64,000 nucleotides of DNA. Source: Aquimarina sp. AU58 (lineage in GTDB: Bacteria; Bacteroidota; Bacteroidia; Flavobacteriales; Flavobacteriaceae). The DNA lies in assembly GCF_900312745.1 (NCBI RefSeq), contig NZ_OMPD01000009.1, positions 248,001 to 312,000 of the forward strand, read 5' to 3'. Within the stretch, counting starts at the first letter, position 1, and each line of letters starts with the position of its first letter. The notes beneath the pieces were generated by a model, which was not told the DNA's origin, ran no database searches, and was given only the letters and a program-made list of their open reading frames with translations. The position numbers and the translations under genes were made by a program. Below, piece by piece: positions 7,495-16,109 of this stretch.

Positions 7495-8573
7495 TACACT
7501 TTAATTTTTAAATCAACAATATATTGATCATCGTTTTCACTAATCGTTAAGTTATATTCATCAGGTTTATAACCCAATTCAAGCCTTTTTTTTACGTTTC
7601 CTATTCCAATACCACCAGAAAAGGAATCAATTTTGTTTTTATTATTTTTAGAAGGAATTGGGTTGGTAATCTGAAAATACAGGAAATCATCTATTATGAT
7701 GAAGGAGATATTAATTTCGATTTCTCCAACGTTTTTGTTAGCTCCATGTTTAAAAGCATTTTCTATAAATGAAAGAAGTAACATTGGAGCAATTTTTTTA
7801 CCTTCTATCTCTCCAGAAATATTTACATTTATTTTTAAGGAATCTCCATATCGAATTCTTTCTAAATCTAAATAGTTTTGAAGACACATGATTTCTTTAC
7901 TAAGATATTGTCTTTTTTGATTGGTTTCATGCAATAAATACCGCATTAATTCAGATAACTTCAATATAGTTTTTGGAGTTTTGTCTGATTTTTCAACAGA
8001 AAGAGAATATATGTTATTTAGGGTGTTAAAAAAGAAATGAGGGGACATTTGAGCTCTCAGAAAGCGTAATTCTGTTTCTAATTGTAATTTTTCTACATCA
8101 ATTAATTTTTTGTGCTCTCTTAATCTGTCTAAGGTTACTTTGATAGCAGAAACAAAAGACACCACATAAAGCTCACCCAACATCATTTCTATAGTATAAT
8201 TTAAGGTCAATTTATTGGTTACTTCAGGGCCTTCTGGCCATACATTATGATTAACAAGAAAATAAGTAAAATAAAATTTTGCCAAGACCATTGTAAAAAG
8301 AGATGTAAATAGTAAAAATATGTATATCAGGTATTTACGCTTATCTACAAATTTTGGCATTAAATAATATATGTTGAAATAACTTAGAGACATATGTATA
8401 ATAAATCCTAGAATAGTGGTTTTTAAAGAATAGGCATAGTCGTTAAAGTAACTTCCCCATTTAAAAGTTGTAAATAGAAAATATACGAGCCAGAATATAA
8501 CATGATGTTTTGTTGTTATAGTATAATTGTTACCAGATGTTATATTAAGTGCGTTTTTAATTTTTTGCAGCAT
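7494..8573 (-). CDS. LytS/YehU-type sensor histidine kinase
   Basis: The N-terminal half of this 359-residue kinase carries about four membrane helices (roughly 24-38, 51-71, 81-105 and 130-148) and no large periplasmic domain. A linker helix leads to the His_kinase domain with FLRAQMSPHFFFNTLNN, where His179 is the predicted phosphorylation site. An HATPase region follows, with LLLSFIENAFKHG as the N box and SGGIGIGNVKKRL as the G box. It forms a two-component system with the downstream LytTR regulator. The intergenic region of 140 bases to the divergent mannosidase gene probably holds both promoters; no clean TAnnTTTG element was found there. Confidence 0.92.
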   Translation of the reverse strand: MLQKIKNALNITSGNNYTITTKHHVIFWLVYFLFTTFKWGSYFNDYAYSLKTTILGFIIHMSLSYFNIYYLMPKFVDKRKYLIYIFLLFTSLFTMVLAKFYFTYFLVNHNVWPEGPEVTNKLTLNYTIEMMLGELYVVSFVSAIKVTLDRLREHKKLIDVEKLQLETELRFLRAQMSPHFFFNTLNNIYSLSVEKSDKTPKTILKLSELMRYLLHETNQKRQYLSKEIMCLQNYLDLERIRYGDSLKINVNISGEIEGKKIAPMLLLSFIENAFKHGANKNVGEIEINISFIIIDDFLYFQITNPIPSKNNKNKIDSFSGGIGIGNVKKRLELGYKPDEYNLTISENDDQYIVDLKIKV

Positions 8574-8713
8574 ATTTCCCCAAATTTTATGACGTTTAAC
8601 TGAGTTGCTTTGTTATTGATCTAAAATTATTCTTTTAACCATAAGTTTTGTAAATATTTATGTCTTTACTTGCTCTTTCTGTAGAACAATGATAAAAAAA
8701 TAAATATAAATAG

Positions 8714-10984
8714 ATGAAAATACCTCGTAATATTAAATTATTGATAATAGCAATATTGAGTACTTTTTCGTGTAAGAAAGAGCATGAAAATGAGGATAGT
8801 ATAAAAATAAAAGACAGTACTATAATTGAGTATGTAAACCCTTTTATTGGTACAGGAGGTCATGGTCATACCTATCCGGGAGCAACAGTACCATTTGGGA
8901 TGGTACAAGTAAGTCCGGATAATGGTATTTCAGAATGGGATTGGTGCTCGGGATACCATTATTCTGATTCATTAACTATAGGTTTTAGTCATTTACACCT
9001 TAGTGGCACAGGGATTGGAGATCTTAATGATATTAGATTGATGCCAATTAATAAAAAAGTAGATTTATCTACTTCTTTTAAAACAAGAGACGAAATACCT
9101 TTTAAGTCTAAATATTCTCATGATAAAGAGAAAGCTACACCTGGATATTATAATGTGTTTTTAGAAGATTTTAATATTAATGCAGAATTAACGTCTACCG
9201 TTAGAACAGCTTTTCATCGATACGAATATAAAGAAGGAGACACACAATCTGTAGTATTAGATTTGGGATATGCTATTAATTGGGATAAAACGGTAGAATC
9301 ACAAATACATATTGAAGATAAATTTACAGTTTCAGGATATAGAAATAGTACCGGATGGGCAAAAAATCAAAAAGTGTTTTTTGTGATAAAATTCTCTAAA
9401 GCTATTAATGATTATGATTTATATACAGATACAAAAAAGGTTGAAAATAGTAATATTATCAAAGGTGTAAAATCGTCGGTACAGTTGTTTTTTAATGAAG
9501 GAAATAAAAATCAAATACAGGTTAAAGTAGGGATCTCTTCGGTAAGTGTTGAAAATGCAAAAAATAATATTTCTAACTATAAAAATAAATTTGAATTTGA
9601 TAAAATCGTTGAAAGTGCCAATTCATCATGGCAAAATGTACTATCAAAAATAGAAGTAGACACTAAAAATGATTCGTTAAAAACCATTTTTTATACTGCA
9701 CTATATCATGCTCAGGTTGCACCAGTTACCTATAGTGATATGGATGGTGCGTTTAGAAAAGAAAATGATAGTATCGTTTTTGCAGAGAATTTTACTGCAT
9801 ATTCTACACTTTCGCTATGGGATACCTTTAGAACAGAACATCCATTACTCATATTCTTAGAACCAGATAAAGTTTCTGATATAGTAAATTCTATGTTAGC
9901 TTATTATGAACATAAAAAGATTTTACCAGTATGGACTTTATATGCTAACGAAACCAATACCATGACAGGATATCACTCGGTTTCGGTAATTGCAGAAGCG
10001 TACTTAAAAGGTATCAAAGGCTTTGACATCGAAAAAGCATATGAGGCGATGAAAACGACTATGATGGAAGATGAAAGAGGGTTAGAATATTATAAAAAAT
10101 ATGGATACATTCCGTATACTTTACTAGATGAATCGGTTACCATTACATTAGAATACGCCTATAATGACTGGTGTGTTGCACAAGTTGCCAAGACTCTGGG
10201 GAAAGAAGAAGATTATAAGTATTTCCTAGAACGATCCAAAGCATTTGTACATCTCTTTGATACTAAAACAGGATTCATGAGAGGAAAATCTGAGGATGGA
10301 AAAAAATGGCATGAGCCATTTGATCCTAAATACTCTGCACATAGAGTGCATGCTGATTATACAGAAGGAAATGCATGGCAACATAGCTGGTTTGTACCTC
10401 ATGATGTTAAGGGACTGATACAATTGTTTGGAGATGAAACCACTTTTGTAACAAAGCTCGAACAGTTATTTACTGAAGATTCTAAAATTACAGGAGATAA
10501 TATTTCTGCAGATATTACAGGCCTTATAGGGCAATATGCACACGGTAATGAACCCAGTCATCATATTGCCTATATGTTTAATAAAGCTAATGCTCCCTGG
10601 AAAACTCAATATTGGGTAAGTCAAATATTAAAAACACAATATAATACAACACCTAATGGATTAAGTGGTAATGAGGATTGCGGGCAAATGTCCGCTTGGT
10701 ATGTCTTTAGCTCTTTAGGGATTTATCCTATGAACCCTGCATCTGGAGAATACCAAATTGGAAGTCCGATTTTTGAAAAAGCTACTTTAAAATTATCAGA
10801 CAATCTCAACTTTAGTATAGAAGCCGAAAACGTTTCAGATAAAAATATATATATCCAATCTGCAACTCTAAACGGAAAAGAATTTAATCGATCATATATT
10901 ACTCATCAGGAAATAACGCAAGGAGGAACGTTGCATTTCGTAATGGGAGCATCTCCTAATAAAAACTGGGGTGTACAGAAATAA
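8714..10984 (+). CDS. GH92 alpha-mannosidase, lipoprotein (first of four)
   Basis: An exo-alpha-mannosidase of family GH92 with 756 residues. The lipoprotein signal ends in TFSC with Cys20. The N-terminal beta domain starts with YVNPFIGTGGHGHTYPGATV, and the (alpha/alpha)6 domain contains YTEGNAWQ, where Glu551 corresponds to the catalytic acid of the characterised Bacteroides enzyme BT3990. Further motifs are HGNEPSHH (610-617) and GNEDCGQMSAW (652-662), the base and calcium region. The Asn-Glu pair at 612-613 matches the +1 subsite residues that help define linkage. It opens the long catabolic operon; the symporter gene starts ten bases downstream. The substrate is probably mannose side chains of N-glycans. 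Confidence 0.93.
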   Translation: MKIPRNIKLLIIAILSTFSCKKEHENEDSIKIKDSTIIEYVNPFIGTGGHGHTYPGATVPFGMVQVSPDNGISEWDWCSGYHYSDSLTIGFSHLHLSGTGIGDLNDIRLMPINKKVDLSTSFKTRDEIPFKSKYSHDKEKATPGYYNVFLEDFNINAELTSTVRTAFHRYEYKEGDTQSVVLDLGYAINWDKTVESQIHIEDKFTVSGYRNSTGWAKNQKVFFVIKFSKAINDYDLYTDTKKVENSNIIKGVKSSVQLFFNEGNKNQIQVKVGISSVSVENAKNNISNYKNKFEFDKIVESANSSWQNVLSKIEVDTKNDSLKTIFYTALYHAQVAPVTYSDMDGAFRKENDSIVFAENFTAYSTLSLWDTFRTEHPLLIFLEPDKVSDIVNSMLAYYEHKKILPVWTLYANETNTMTGYHSVSVIAEAYLKGIKGFDIEKAYEAMKTTMMEDERGLEYYKKYGYIPYTLLDESVTITLEYAYNDWCVAQVAKTLGKEEDYKYFLERSKAFVHLFDTKTGFMRGKSEDGKKWHEPFDPKYSAHRVHADYTEGNAWQHSWFVPHDVKGLIQLFGDETTFVTKLEQLFTEDSKITGDNISADITGLIGQYAHGNEPSHHIAYMFNKANAPWKTQYWVSQILKTQYNTTPNGLSGNEDCGQMSAWYVFSSLGIYPMNPASGEYQIGSPIFEKATLKLSDNLNFSIEAENVSDKNIYIQSATLNGKEFNRSYITHQEITQGGTLHFVMGASPNKNWGVQK

Positions 10985-10994
10985 CCAACTCTAA

Positions 10995-12818
10995 ATGAAC
11001 CTAGCTACCGTAGATATTGTAATAATTCTATGTTATATTATTATTACTCTTCTTTTTGGATTTTATGTTGCTAAGAAGGCATCAAAAGATATGAAATCGT
11101 ATTTCCTTGGCGGAAATGAAATACCCTGGTATTATCTCGGATTGTCAAATGCTTCAGGGATGTTTGATGTTTCTGGTACGATGTGGACAGTTACTATTCT
11201 TTTTGTCTACGGAATGAAAAGTGCCTGGCTCCCTTGGTTATGGCCCGTATGGAATCAGGTTTTTATTATGATTTTTATGGCCGCGTGGTTACGAAGGTCA
11301 AATGTGATGACAGGAGCACAGTGGATAACCTATAGATTTGGATCTGACATGGGTGCTAAATTATCTCATATCATAGTAACAATCTTTGCCGTTATCAGTA
11401 CTTTAGGTTTTATAGCCTACTTTTTTGAAGGGATCGGTAAATTTGCAATTATATTTTTTCCTTGGGACTTATCTATAGACCTTGGATTATTTGTAGTAGC
11501 TTCAGAGCAATCTTATGCTTTGATAATTATTGGTATAACTACTTTATACACTTTAAAAGGAGGAATGTATAGTGTAGTAGGAACAGAAGTCATTCAGTTT
11601 GTAATTATGACCATTTCATGTTTGGTTATTGGATATATTGCTTTTACCACTGTTACAGCAGAACAAATTGCCATGGCCACACCAGAAAACTGGAATAATT
11701 TATTCTTTGATATGAAATTGGATTTGGATTGGACCGGATATATCGATAGCGTAAACGAAAAGATAGAGAAAGACGGATTTTCTTTGTTTGGTTTCCTATT
11801 TATGATGATGATCTTTAAAGGTATTTTTGCCAGCCTTGCAGGCCCCGTTCCCAGCTATGATATGCAACGTGTTTTGTCTACTAAAAATGAAGCCGAAGCC
11901 TCAAAAATGAGCGCTTTTACAATCATTGTCCTTTTCGTACCCAGGTATTTAATGATCACCGGCTTTGCTGTACTAGGTTTGGTGTATTTAGGACCAGAAT
12001 TACAACAAGCAGGGATAGATGTAGATTTTGAAACCATACTGCCAGTGGCCATTCATCGCTTTGTTCCAATAGGTTTTAAAGGGTTATTGTTGGCAGGTTT
12101 ATTAGCCGCTTTTATGGGAACATTTGCAGCATTTATAAACGCTGCGCCAGCATATATAGTTAATGACATTTACAAGAAATATATCAACCCAAAAGCATCA
12201 AATAAAACATATATTAAGTATAGCTATTTATCATCTATTCTTATCGTATTAGTAGGGGTGATTGGTGGTTTTTTTGCATCATCTATTAATGAATTAACCA
12301 TATGGTTAACCTCAGCTTTGTATGGAGGATATGCAGCAGCAAATGTGCTAAAATGGATATGGTGGAAATTTAATTCTTATGGGTATTTTGGAGGAATGCT
12401 AGCAGGACTTATTGCAGCAACAATAGTACCTGGTTTTTTCCCTGATACAACAGCTATTTACTTGTTTCCAATAATTTTATTGATGTCCTTTATTGGTTGC
12501 CTTTTAGGAGTAATATTAGGAAAACAAGATGATATAGAGGTGTTAAAAAACTTTTATAGAACCACCAAGCCCTGGGGATGGTGGAAACCAGTTATTGATG
12601 CAATACAAAAAGAGGATCCGGATTTTTTACCTAATAAAAACTTCTGGAGAGATATGTTTAATTGCGGTATTGGAATTATTTGGCAAATGACCTTTGTTCT
12701 GGTGCCTATGTATTTAATTATAAAAGAATATTATAGCTTGGCTTTTGCGATAGTATTAATGATCATTACATCAGTAATATTAAAGAGAACATGGTATGAT
12801 AAACTTAAGACAAAATAA
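10995..12818 (+). CDS. Sodium:solute symporter (SSS family)
   Basis: This 607-residue protein has about 14 hydrophobic helices and SSS hallmarks: an early YFLGGNEIPWYYLGLSNASGMFDVSG, then ITTLYTLKGGMYSVVGTEVIQF and a late AGLLAAFMGTFAAFINAAPAY. It is in the inner membrane and would use a sodium gradient to import a small sugar. It lies between a GH92 mannosidase and a GH130 phosphorylase, so mannose or a Man-GlcNAc disaccharide is the likely substrate (inference). The C-terminal region (KPWGWWKPV ... LPNKNFWRD) is a typical cytosolic link before the last two helices. Confidence 0.88.
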   Translation: MNLATVDIVIILCYIIITLLFGFYVAKKASKDMKSYFLGGNEIPWYYLGLSNASGMFDVSGTMWTVTILFVYGMKSAWLPWLWPVWNQVFIMIFMAAWLRRSNVMTGAQWITYRFGSDMGAKLSHIIVTIFAVISTLGFIAYFFEGIGKFAIIFFPWDLSIDLGLFVVASEQSYALIIIGITTLYTLKGGMYSVVGTEVIQFVIMTISCLVIGYIAFTTVTAEQIAMATPENWNNLFFDMKLDLDWTGYIDSVNEKIEKDGFSLFGFLFMMMIFKGIFASLAGPVPSYDMQRVLSTKNEAEASKMSAFTIIVLFVPRYLMITGFAVLGLVYLGPELQQAGIDVDFETILPVAIHRFVPIGFKGLLLAGLLAAFMGTFAAFINAAPAYIVNDIYKKYINPKASNKTYIKYSYLSSILIVLVGVIGGFFASSINELTIWLTSALYGGYAAANVLKWIWWKFNSYGYFGGMLAGLIAATIVPGFFPDTTAIYLFPIILLMSFIGCLLGVILGKQDDIEVLKNFYRTTKPWGWWKPVIDAIQKEDPDFLPNKNFWRDMFNCGIGIIWQMTFVLVPMYLIIKEYYSLAFAIVLMIITSVILKRTWYDKLKTK

Positions 12819-12857
12819 TACTTTTTGAAAAGTAGTAATATTTATACTAGAAATACG

Positions 12858-13826
12858 ATGAAAAAAGAAATACCATGGCAGGATAAACCTGAAGGATGCA
12901 CTGATGCTATTTGGAGGTATTCTGCAAATCCCATCATCTCTAGAGATGCTATACCCACTTCTAATAGTATATTCAATAGTGCTGTTGTGCCATATAATGA
13001 TGGTTATGCAGGAGTGTTTAGATGTGATAATAAAGCTGTACAGATGAATATTTTTGCAGGATTCAGTCATAACGGGATTGATTGGGAAATTAATGAAGAG
13101 CCCATTGTCATGGAGGCAGGAAATACCAAAATGATAGCTTCTGATTATAAGTATGACCCTCGCGTTACTTTTATTGAAGATAGATATTGGATTACATGGT
13201 GTAATGGGTATTATGGTCCCACTATTGGAATTGCTTATACTTTTAACTTCAAAGAATTTTTTCAATGTGAAAATGCATTTTTACCTTTCAATAGAAATGG
13301 AGTATTATTTCCAGAAAAAATCAATGGTAAATATGCAATGTTAAGCCGCCCAAGCGATAATGGGCATACTCCTTTTGGCGATATATTTATTAGTTATAGC
13401 CCTGATATGAAATATTGGGGAGAACATAGAAACGTAATGCAGGCAACTCCTTTCGAAGAAAGCGCCTGGCAGTGTACTAAGATAGGAGCTGGATCTGTCC
13501 CTCTTCTTACCGATGAAGGGTGGTTGATGTTTTATCATGGGGTAATAAACACATGTAATGGCTTTAGATACGCTATGGGAGCTGCAATTTTAGATAAGAA
13601 TAGCCCCGATAAGGTAAAGTACAGGACAAAACCATACCTTTTAACACCTTCTGTGACCTATGAACAAATAGGAGATGTTTCTAATGTGATATTTCCTTGT
13701 GCAACTCTACAAGATATCGAGCAGGATAAAGTAGCTATTTATTATGGAGCAGCAGATACTGTGGTTGCATTGGCTTTTGGAAGAATAAGTGAAATTATTA
13801 AGTTTACTAAAGAAAATTCATTATAG
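12858..13826 (+). CDS. GH130 beta-mannoside phosphorylase
   Basis: This 322-residue protein has a five-bladed beta-propeller pattern and family GH130 motifs: a [16 protein letters not shown] block with Asp100 as the likely proton donor, and later [14 protein letters not shown] and VIFPCATL. There is no signal peptide, so it is cytosolic, as expected for a phosphorylase. Known GH130 enzymes of N-glycan loci split Man-beta-1,4-GlcNAc into mannose-1-phosphate and GlcNAc, and the neighbours fit that role; the subfamily is not proven here. I used the ATG at 12858; an in-frame TTG at 12825 would add 11 residues. The next gene follows after two bases. Confidence 0.88.
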   Translation: MKKEIPWQDKPEGCTDAIWRYSANPIISRDAIPTSNSIFNSAVVPYNDGYAGVFRCDNKAVQMNIFAGFSHNGIDWEINEEPIVMEAGNTKMIASDYKYDPRVTFIEDRYWITWCNGYYGPTIGIAYTFNFKEFFQCENAFLPFNRNGVLFPEKINGKYAMLSRPSDNGHTPFGDIFISYSPDMKYWGEHRNVMQATPFEESAWQCTKIGAGSVPLLTDEGWLMFYHGVINTCNGFRYAMGAAILDKNSPDKVKYRTKPYLLTPSVTYEQIGDVSNVIFPCATLQDIEQDKVAIYYGAADTVVALAFGRISEIIKFTKENSL

Positions 13827-13828
13827 AA

Positions 13829-14941
13829 ATGTTTACAATGAAATTGAAACTTTTTCAAAATCTAATCAATACAATACTTTGTATCATAGTATTAATTTTG
13901 AGTAAAACAACTATTATCTACGGGCAAAATGTCGAAAGTAAGATATCTCCAAAATCTTATATCGCGCATTATACCAAAGAATCAATAGATATAGATGGGT
14001 CTGCCTTAGAATCTTCCTGGAGTAAAGCAAAATCTACAGAGTTTTTTATAGATATTGAAGGAAGCAAAATCCCGAAATATAAAACTACTGTAAAAATGCT
14101 TTGGGATGATGAGTATTTTTACTTTTTGGCAGAAATGGAAGAACCTCATGTATGGGGTAACCTTAAACAAAAAGACACCATTATTTTTTATAATAATGAT
14201 TTCGAAATTTTTATCGATCCAGATAATGATACACATAATTATTATGAATTTGAAGTTAATGCATTAAATACGTTATGGGATTTGTTTATTACAAAACCAT
14301 ATAGAGAAGGAACCCCGGTATTAAACGATTGGGATGCGAATGGATTTAAATCTTCAGTTAAAGTAAACGGAACCATAAATAACCCACACGATACCGATAA
14401 AGGATGGATACTAGAAATAGCTATTCCGTTTAAAGTATTTAGAACCTCATATTATCACAAAAACATTCCGAAAGATAAGTTTTGGAGAGTTAATTTTTCC
14501 AGAGTGAATTGGGATTTTGAACTTCAGAATAATAAATACTCCAGAAAGCGAGATAATAAGGGAAAATTTAAACCAGAATACAATTGGGTTTGGTCTCCTA
14601 TCGGTGTGATTAATATGCATCAACCAGAAGATTGGGGATACGTATATTTTTCCTCAAAAGAAGTGGGAGAAAATGATGATTTCAGAATTCCTGAAGATGA
14701 AAAAGTAAAACGATTGTTGTATCAATTATATAGAAAACAAAAGGAATATTTTAAAAAGAATACCCGTTGGGCAAAAACTTTTAAAGAACTAGAAGCCAAT
14801 GATCTGTTGGTTGATGGAAATAAAGTTGTTAAAACCATAGAAAATCACCAAACAGGTTGGAATATAACAGTGGTAAGCCCAGATACAAAACACCTGTTCA
14901 TTATTAAAGAAGATGGTAAAATTATCCAAAAAGAAGATTGA
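13829..14941 (+). CDS. Exported carbohydrate-binding family 9-like protein
   Basis: A signal peptide (about 1-34, ending in IIYGQ) is followed by a CBM9-like beta-sandwich at about residues 45-280: IDIDGSALESSWSKA, then TTVKMLWDDEYFYFLAEMEEP, NNDFEIFIDPDNDTHNYYEFE and a closing EDWGYVYFSS. These are the hallmark strands of this group. The C-terminal 90 residues are helical and charged. No catalytic residues are known for such proteins; they are thought to bind sugars at the cell surface or in the periplasm. The start could also be the ATG at 13838. It lies two bases after the GH130 gene and one base before the next gene. Confidence 0.82.
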   Translation: MFTMKLKLFQNLINTILCIIVLILSKTTIIYGQNVESKISPKSYIAHYTKESIDIDGSALESSWSKAKSTEFFIDIEGSKIPKYKTTVKMLWDDEYFYFLAEMEEPHVWGNLKQKDTIIFYNNDFEIFIDPDNDTHNYYEFEVNALNTLWDLFITKPYREGTPVLNDWDANGFKSSVKVNGTINNPHDTDKGWILEIAIPFKVFRTSYYHKNIPKDKFWRVNFSRVNWDFELQNNKYSRKRDNKGKFKPEYNWVWSPIGVINMHQPEDWGYVYFSSKEVGENDDFRIPEDEKVKRLLYQLYRKQKEYFKKNTRWAKTFKELEANDLLVDGNKVVKTIENHQTGWNITVVSPDTKHLFIIKEDGKIIQKED

Positions 14942-14942
14942 T

Positions 14943-16052
14943 ATGAAGATGCTCAAAATTATACTCTTATGTACTGTATTTATTAGTGTTAGTTGTAAAA
15001 CTGAAACTGAAAAAGAAGAAGAAATCGTAAAAGAAGTTGTAGAAGAAGTAAAAACAACATCATTTAAATACTGGACCTGGATTACTGCGAACCCCTCAAA
15101 ATCAAATGATGAATATAGAGAAGAGTTCAAAAATTATAAAGAAAATGGCATAGACGCAGTATTAATAAATACATTGGCTGACCCCGAAGTTTTAAAGAAA
15201 CTAACACCTTTAGCCACAAAAGAAGGATTAGAAGTGCATGCCTGGATGTTTACCATGAATCGACCAGGTGACAAAGTTGCTTTAGAGCACCCAGAGTGGT
15301 ATGCCGTAAGCAGAGAAGGTAAATCGTGCTACGACACACGACCATATGTAAATTATTATCAGTGGTTATGTCCTACCAGAAAAGAATCCAGAGCACATAT
15401 TTTGGGGTTAGTAGAACAACTGGCAAAGGTTGAAGGCATAACTAGTGTACATCTCGATTATATTCGATATCCAGATATCTATTTGCCTATAGGGTTATTA
15501 CCAAAATATAACTTAGTACAAGATGAAGAGCTGCCAGAGTTTGATTTTTGCTATTGCGATGTATGTATAAAAACATTTGAGCAAGAGCATCATAAAAATC
15601 CAAAAGAAACTAAAAATGTTGCGATAGATATAGAGTGGAAACAATTCAGATTAAATCAGATAAAAAGAGTAGTAGATGAGGCTTATGAAATTGCTCATAA
15701 ATATGATAAAAAGTTAACCGCAGCCGTATTTCCATATCCCGAAATGGCGGATCATATGGTTAGACAACGATGGGATAAATGGAATGTAGATGAAGTATTA
15801 CCTATGATTTATCACAACTTTTATAACGAAGAGGTAGATTGGATTGGTTTTGCTACCAAACAAGGAGTTAATGATCTGCAAGGAAAGCAAACTAAATTGC
15901 ATACAGGAATATATCTTCCTCCTATGAGCGCAGATGATGTATCAAAAGCTATACAATTAGCAAAAGATAATGGAGCATCGGGGATTTCATTTTTTGACGG
16001 AAATGCAATAACAGAAGAACAACTAGAGGCAATTAAAAAATCAAAAAAGTAA
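14943..16052 (+). CDS. GHL10-type putative glycoside hydrolase lipoprotein
   Basis: This is a 369-residue lipoprotein (lipobox SVSC). The body is a TIM-barrel-like domain of the DUF187/GHL10 kind: FKYWTWITANPSKSNDEYRE, LEVHAWMFTMNRPG, HLDYIRYPDIY near the middle, a CYCDVCIKTF cysteine cluster and VDEVLPMIYHNFY. The LDYIRYP motif is the best candidate for the catalytic strand end. The function of this family is poorly known. In this operon, which lacks a GH18 or GH85 enzyme, it is a candidate endo-acting glycosidase (inference). I used the ATG at 14943, one base after the previous stop; a start at 14913 would run into that gene. Confidence 0.75.
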   Translation: MKMLKIILLCTVFISVSCKTETEKEEEIVKEVVEEVKTTSFKYWTWITANPSKSNDEYREEFKNYKENGIDAVLINTLADPEVLKKLTPLATKEGLEVHAWMFTMNRPGDKVALEHPEWYAVSREGKSCYDTRPYVNYYQWLCPTRKESRAHILGLVEQLAKVEGITSVHLDYIRYPDIYLPIGLLPKYNLVQDEELPEFDFCYCDVCIKTFEQEHHKNPKETKNVAIDIEWKQFRLNQIKRVVDEAYEIAHKYDKKLTAAVFPYPEMADHMVRQRWDKWNVDEVLPMIYHNFYNEEVDWIGFATKQGVNDLQGKQTKLHTGIYLPPMSADDVSKAIQLAKDNGASGISFFDGNAITEEQLEAIKKSKK

Positions 16053-16109
16053 TTCGATATATGAACTTAGTAGGTTTTCAAAATCTGTGAAATCTTATTC
16101 ATACCAAAA

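Noticed and set aside
8574..8713. TAnnTTTG promoter for the mannosidase operon
   Set aside because: AAGTTTTG at 8643-8650 is close to the box, but no TTG lies 19 to 21 bases upstream, so I did not list it.
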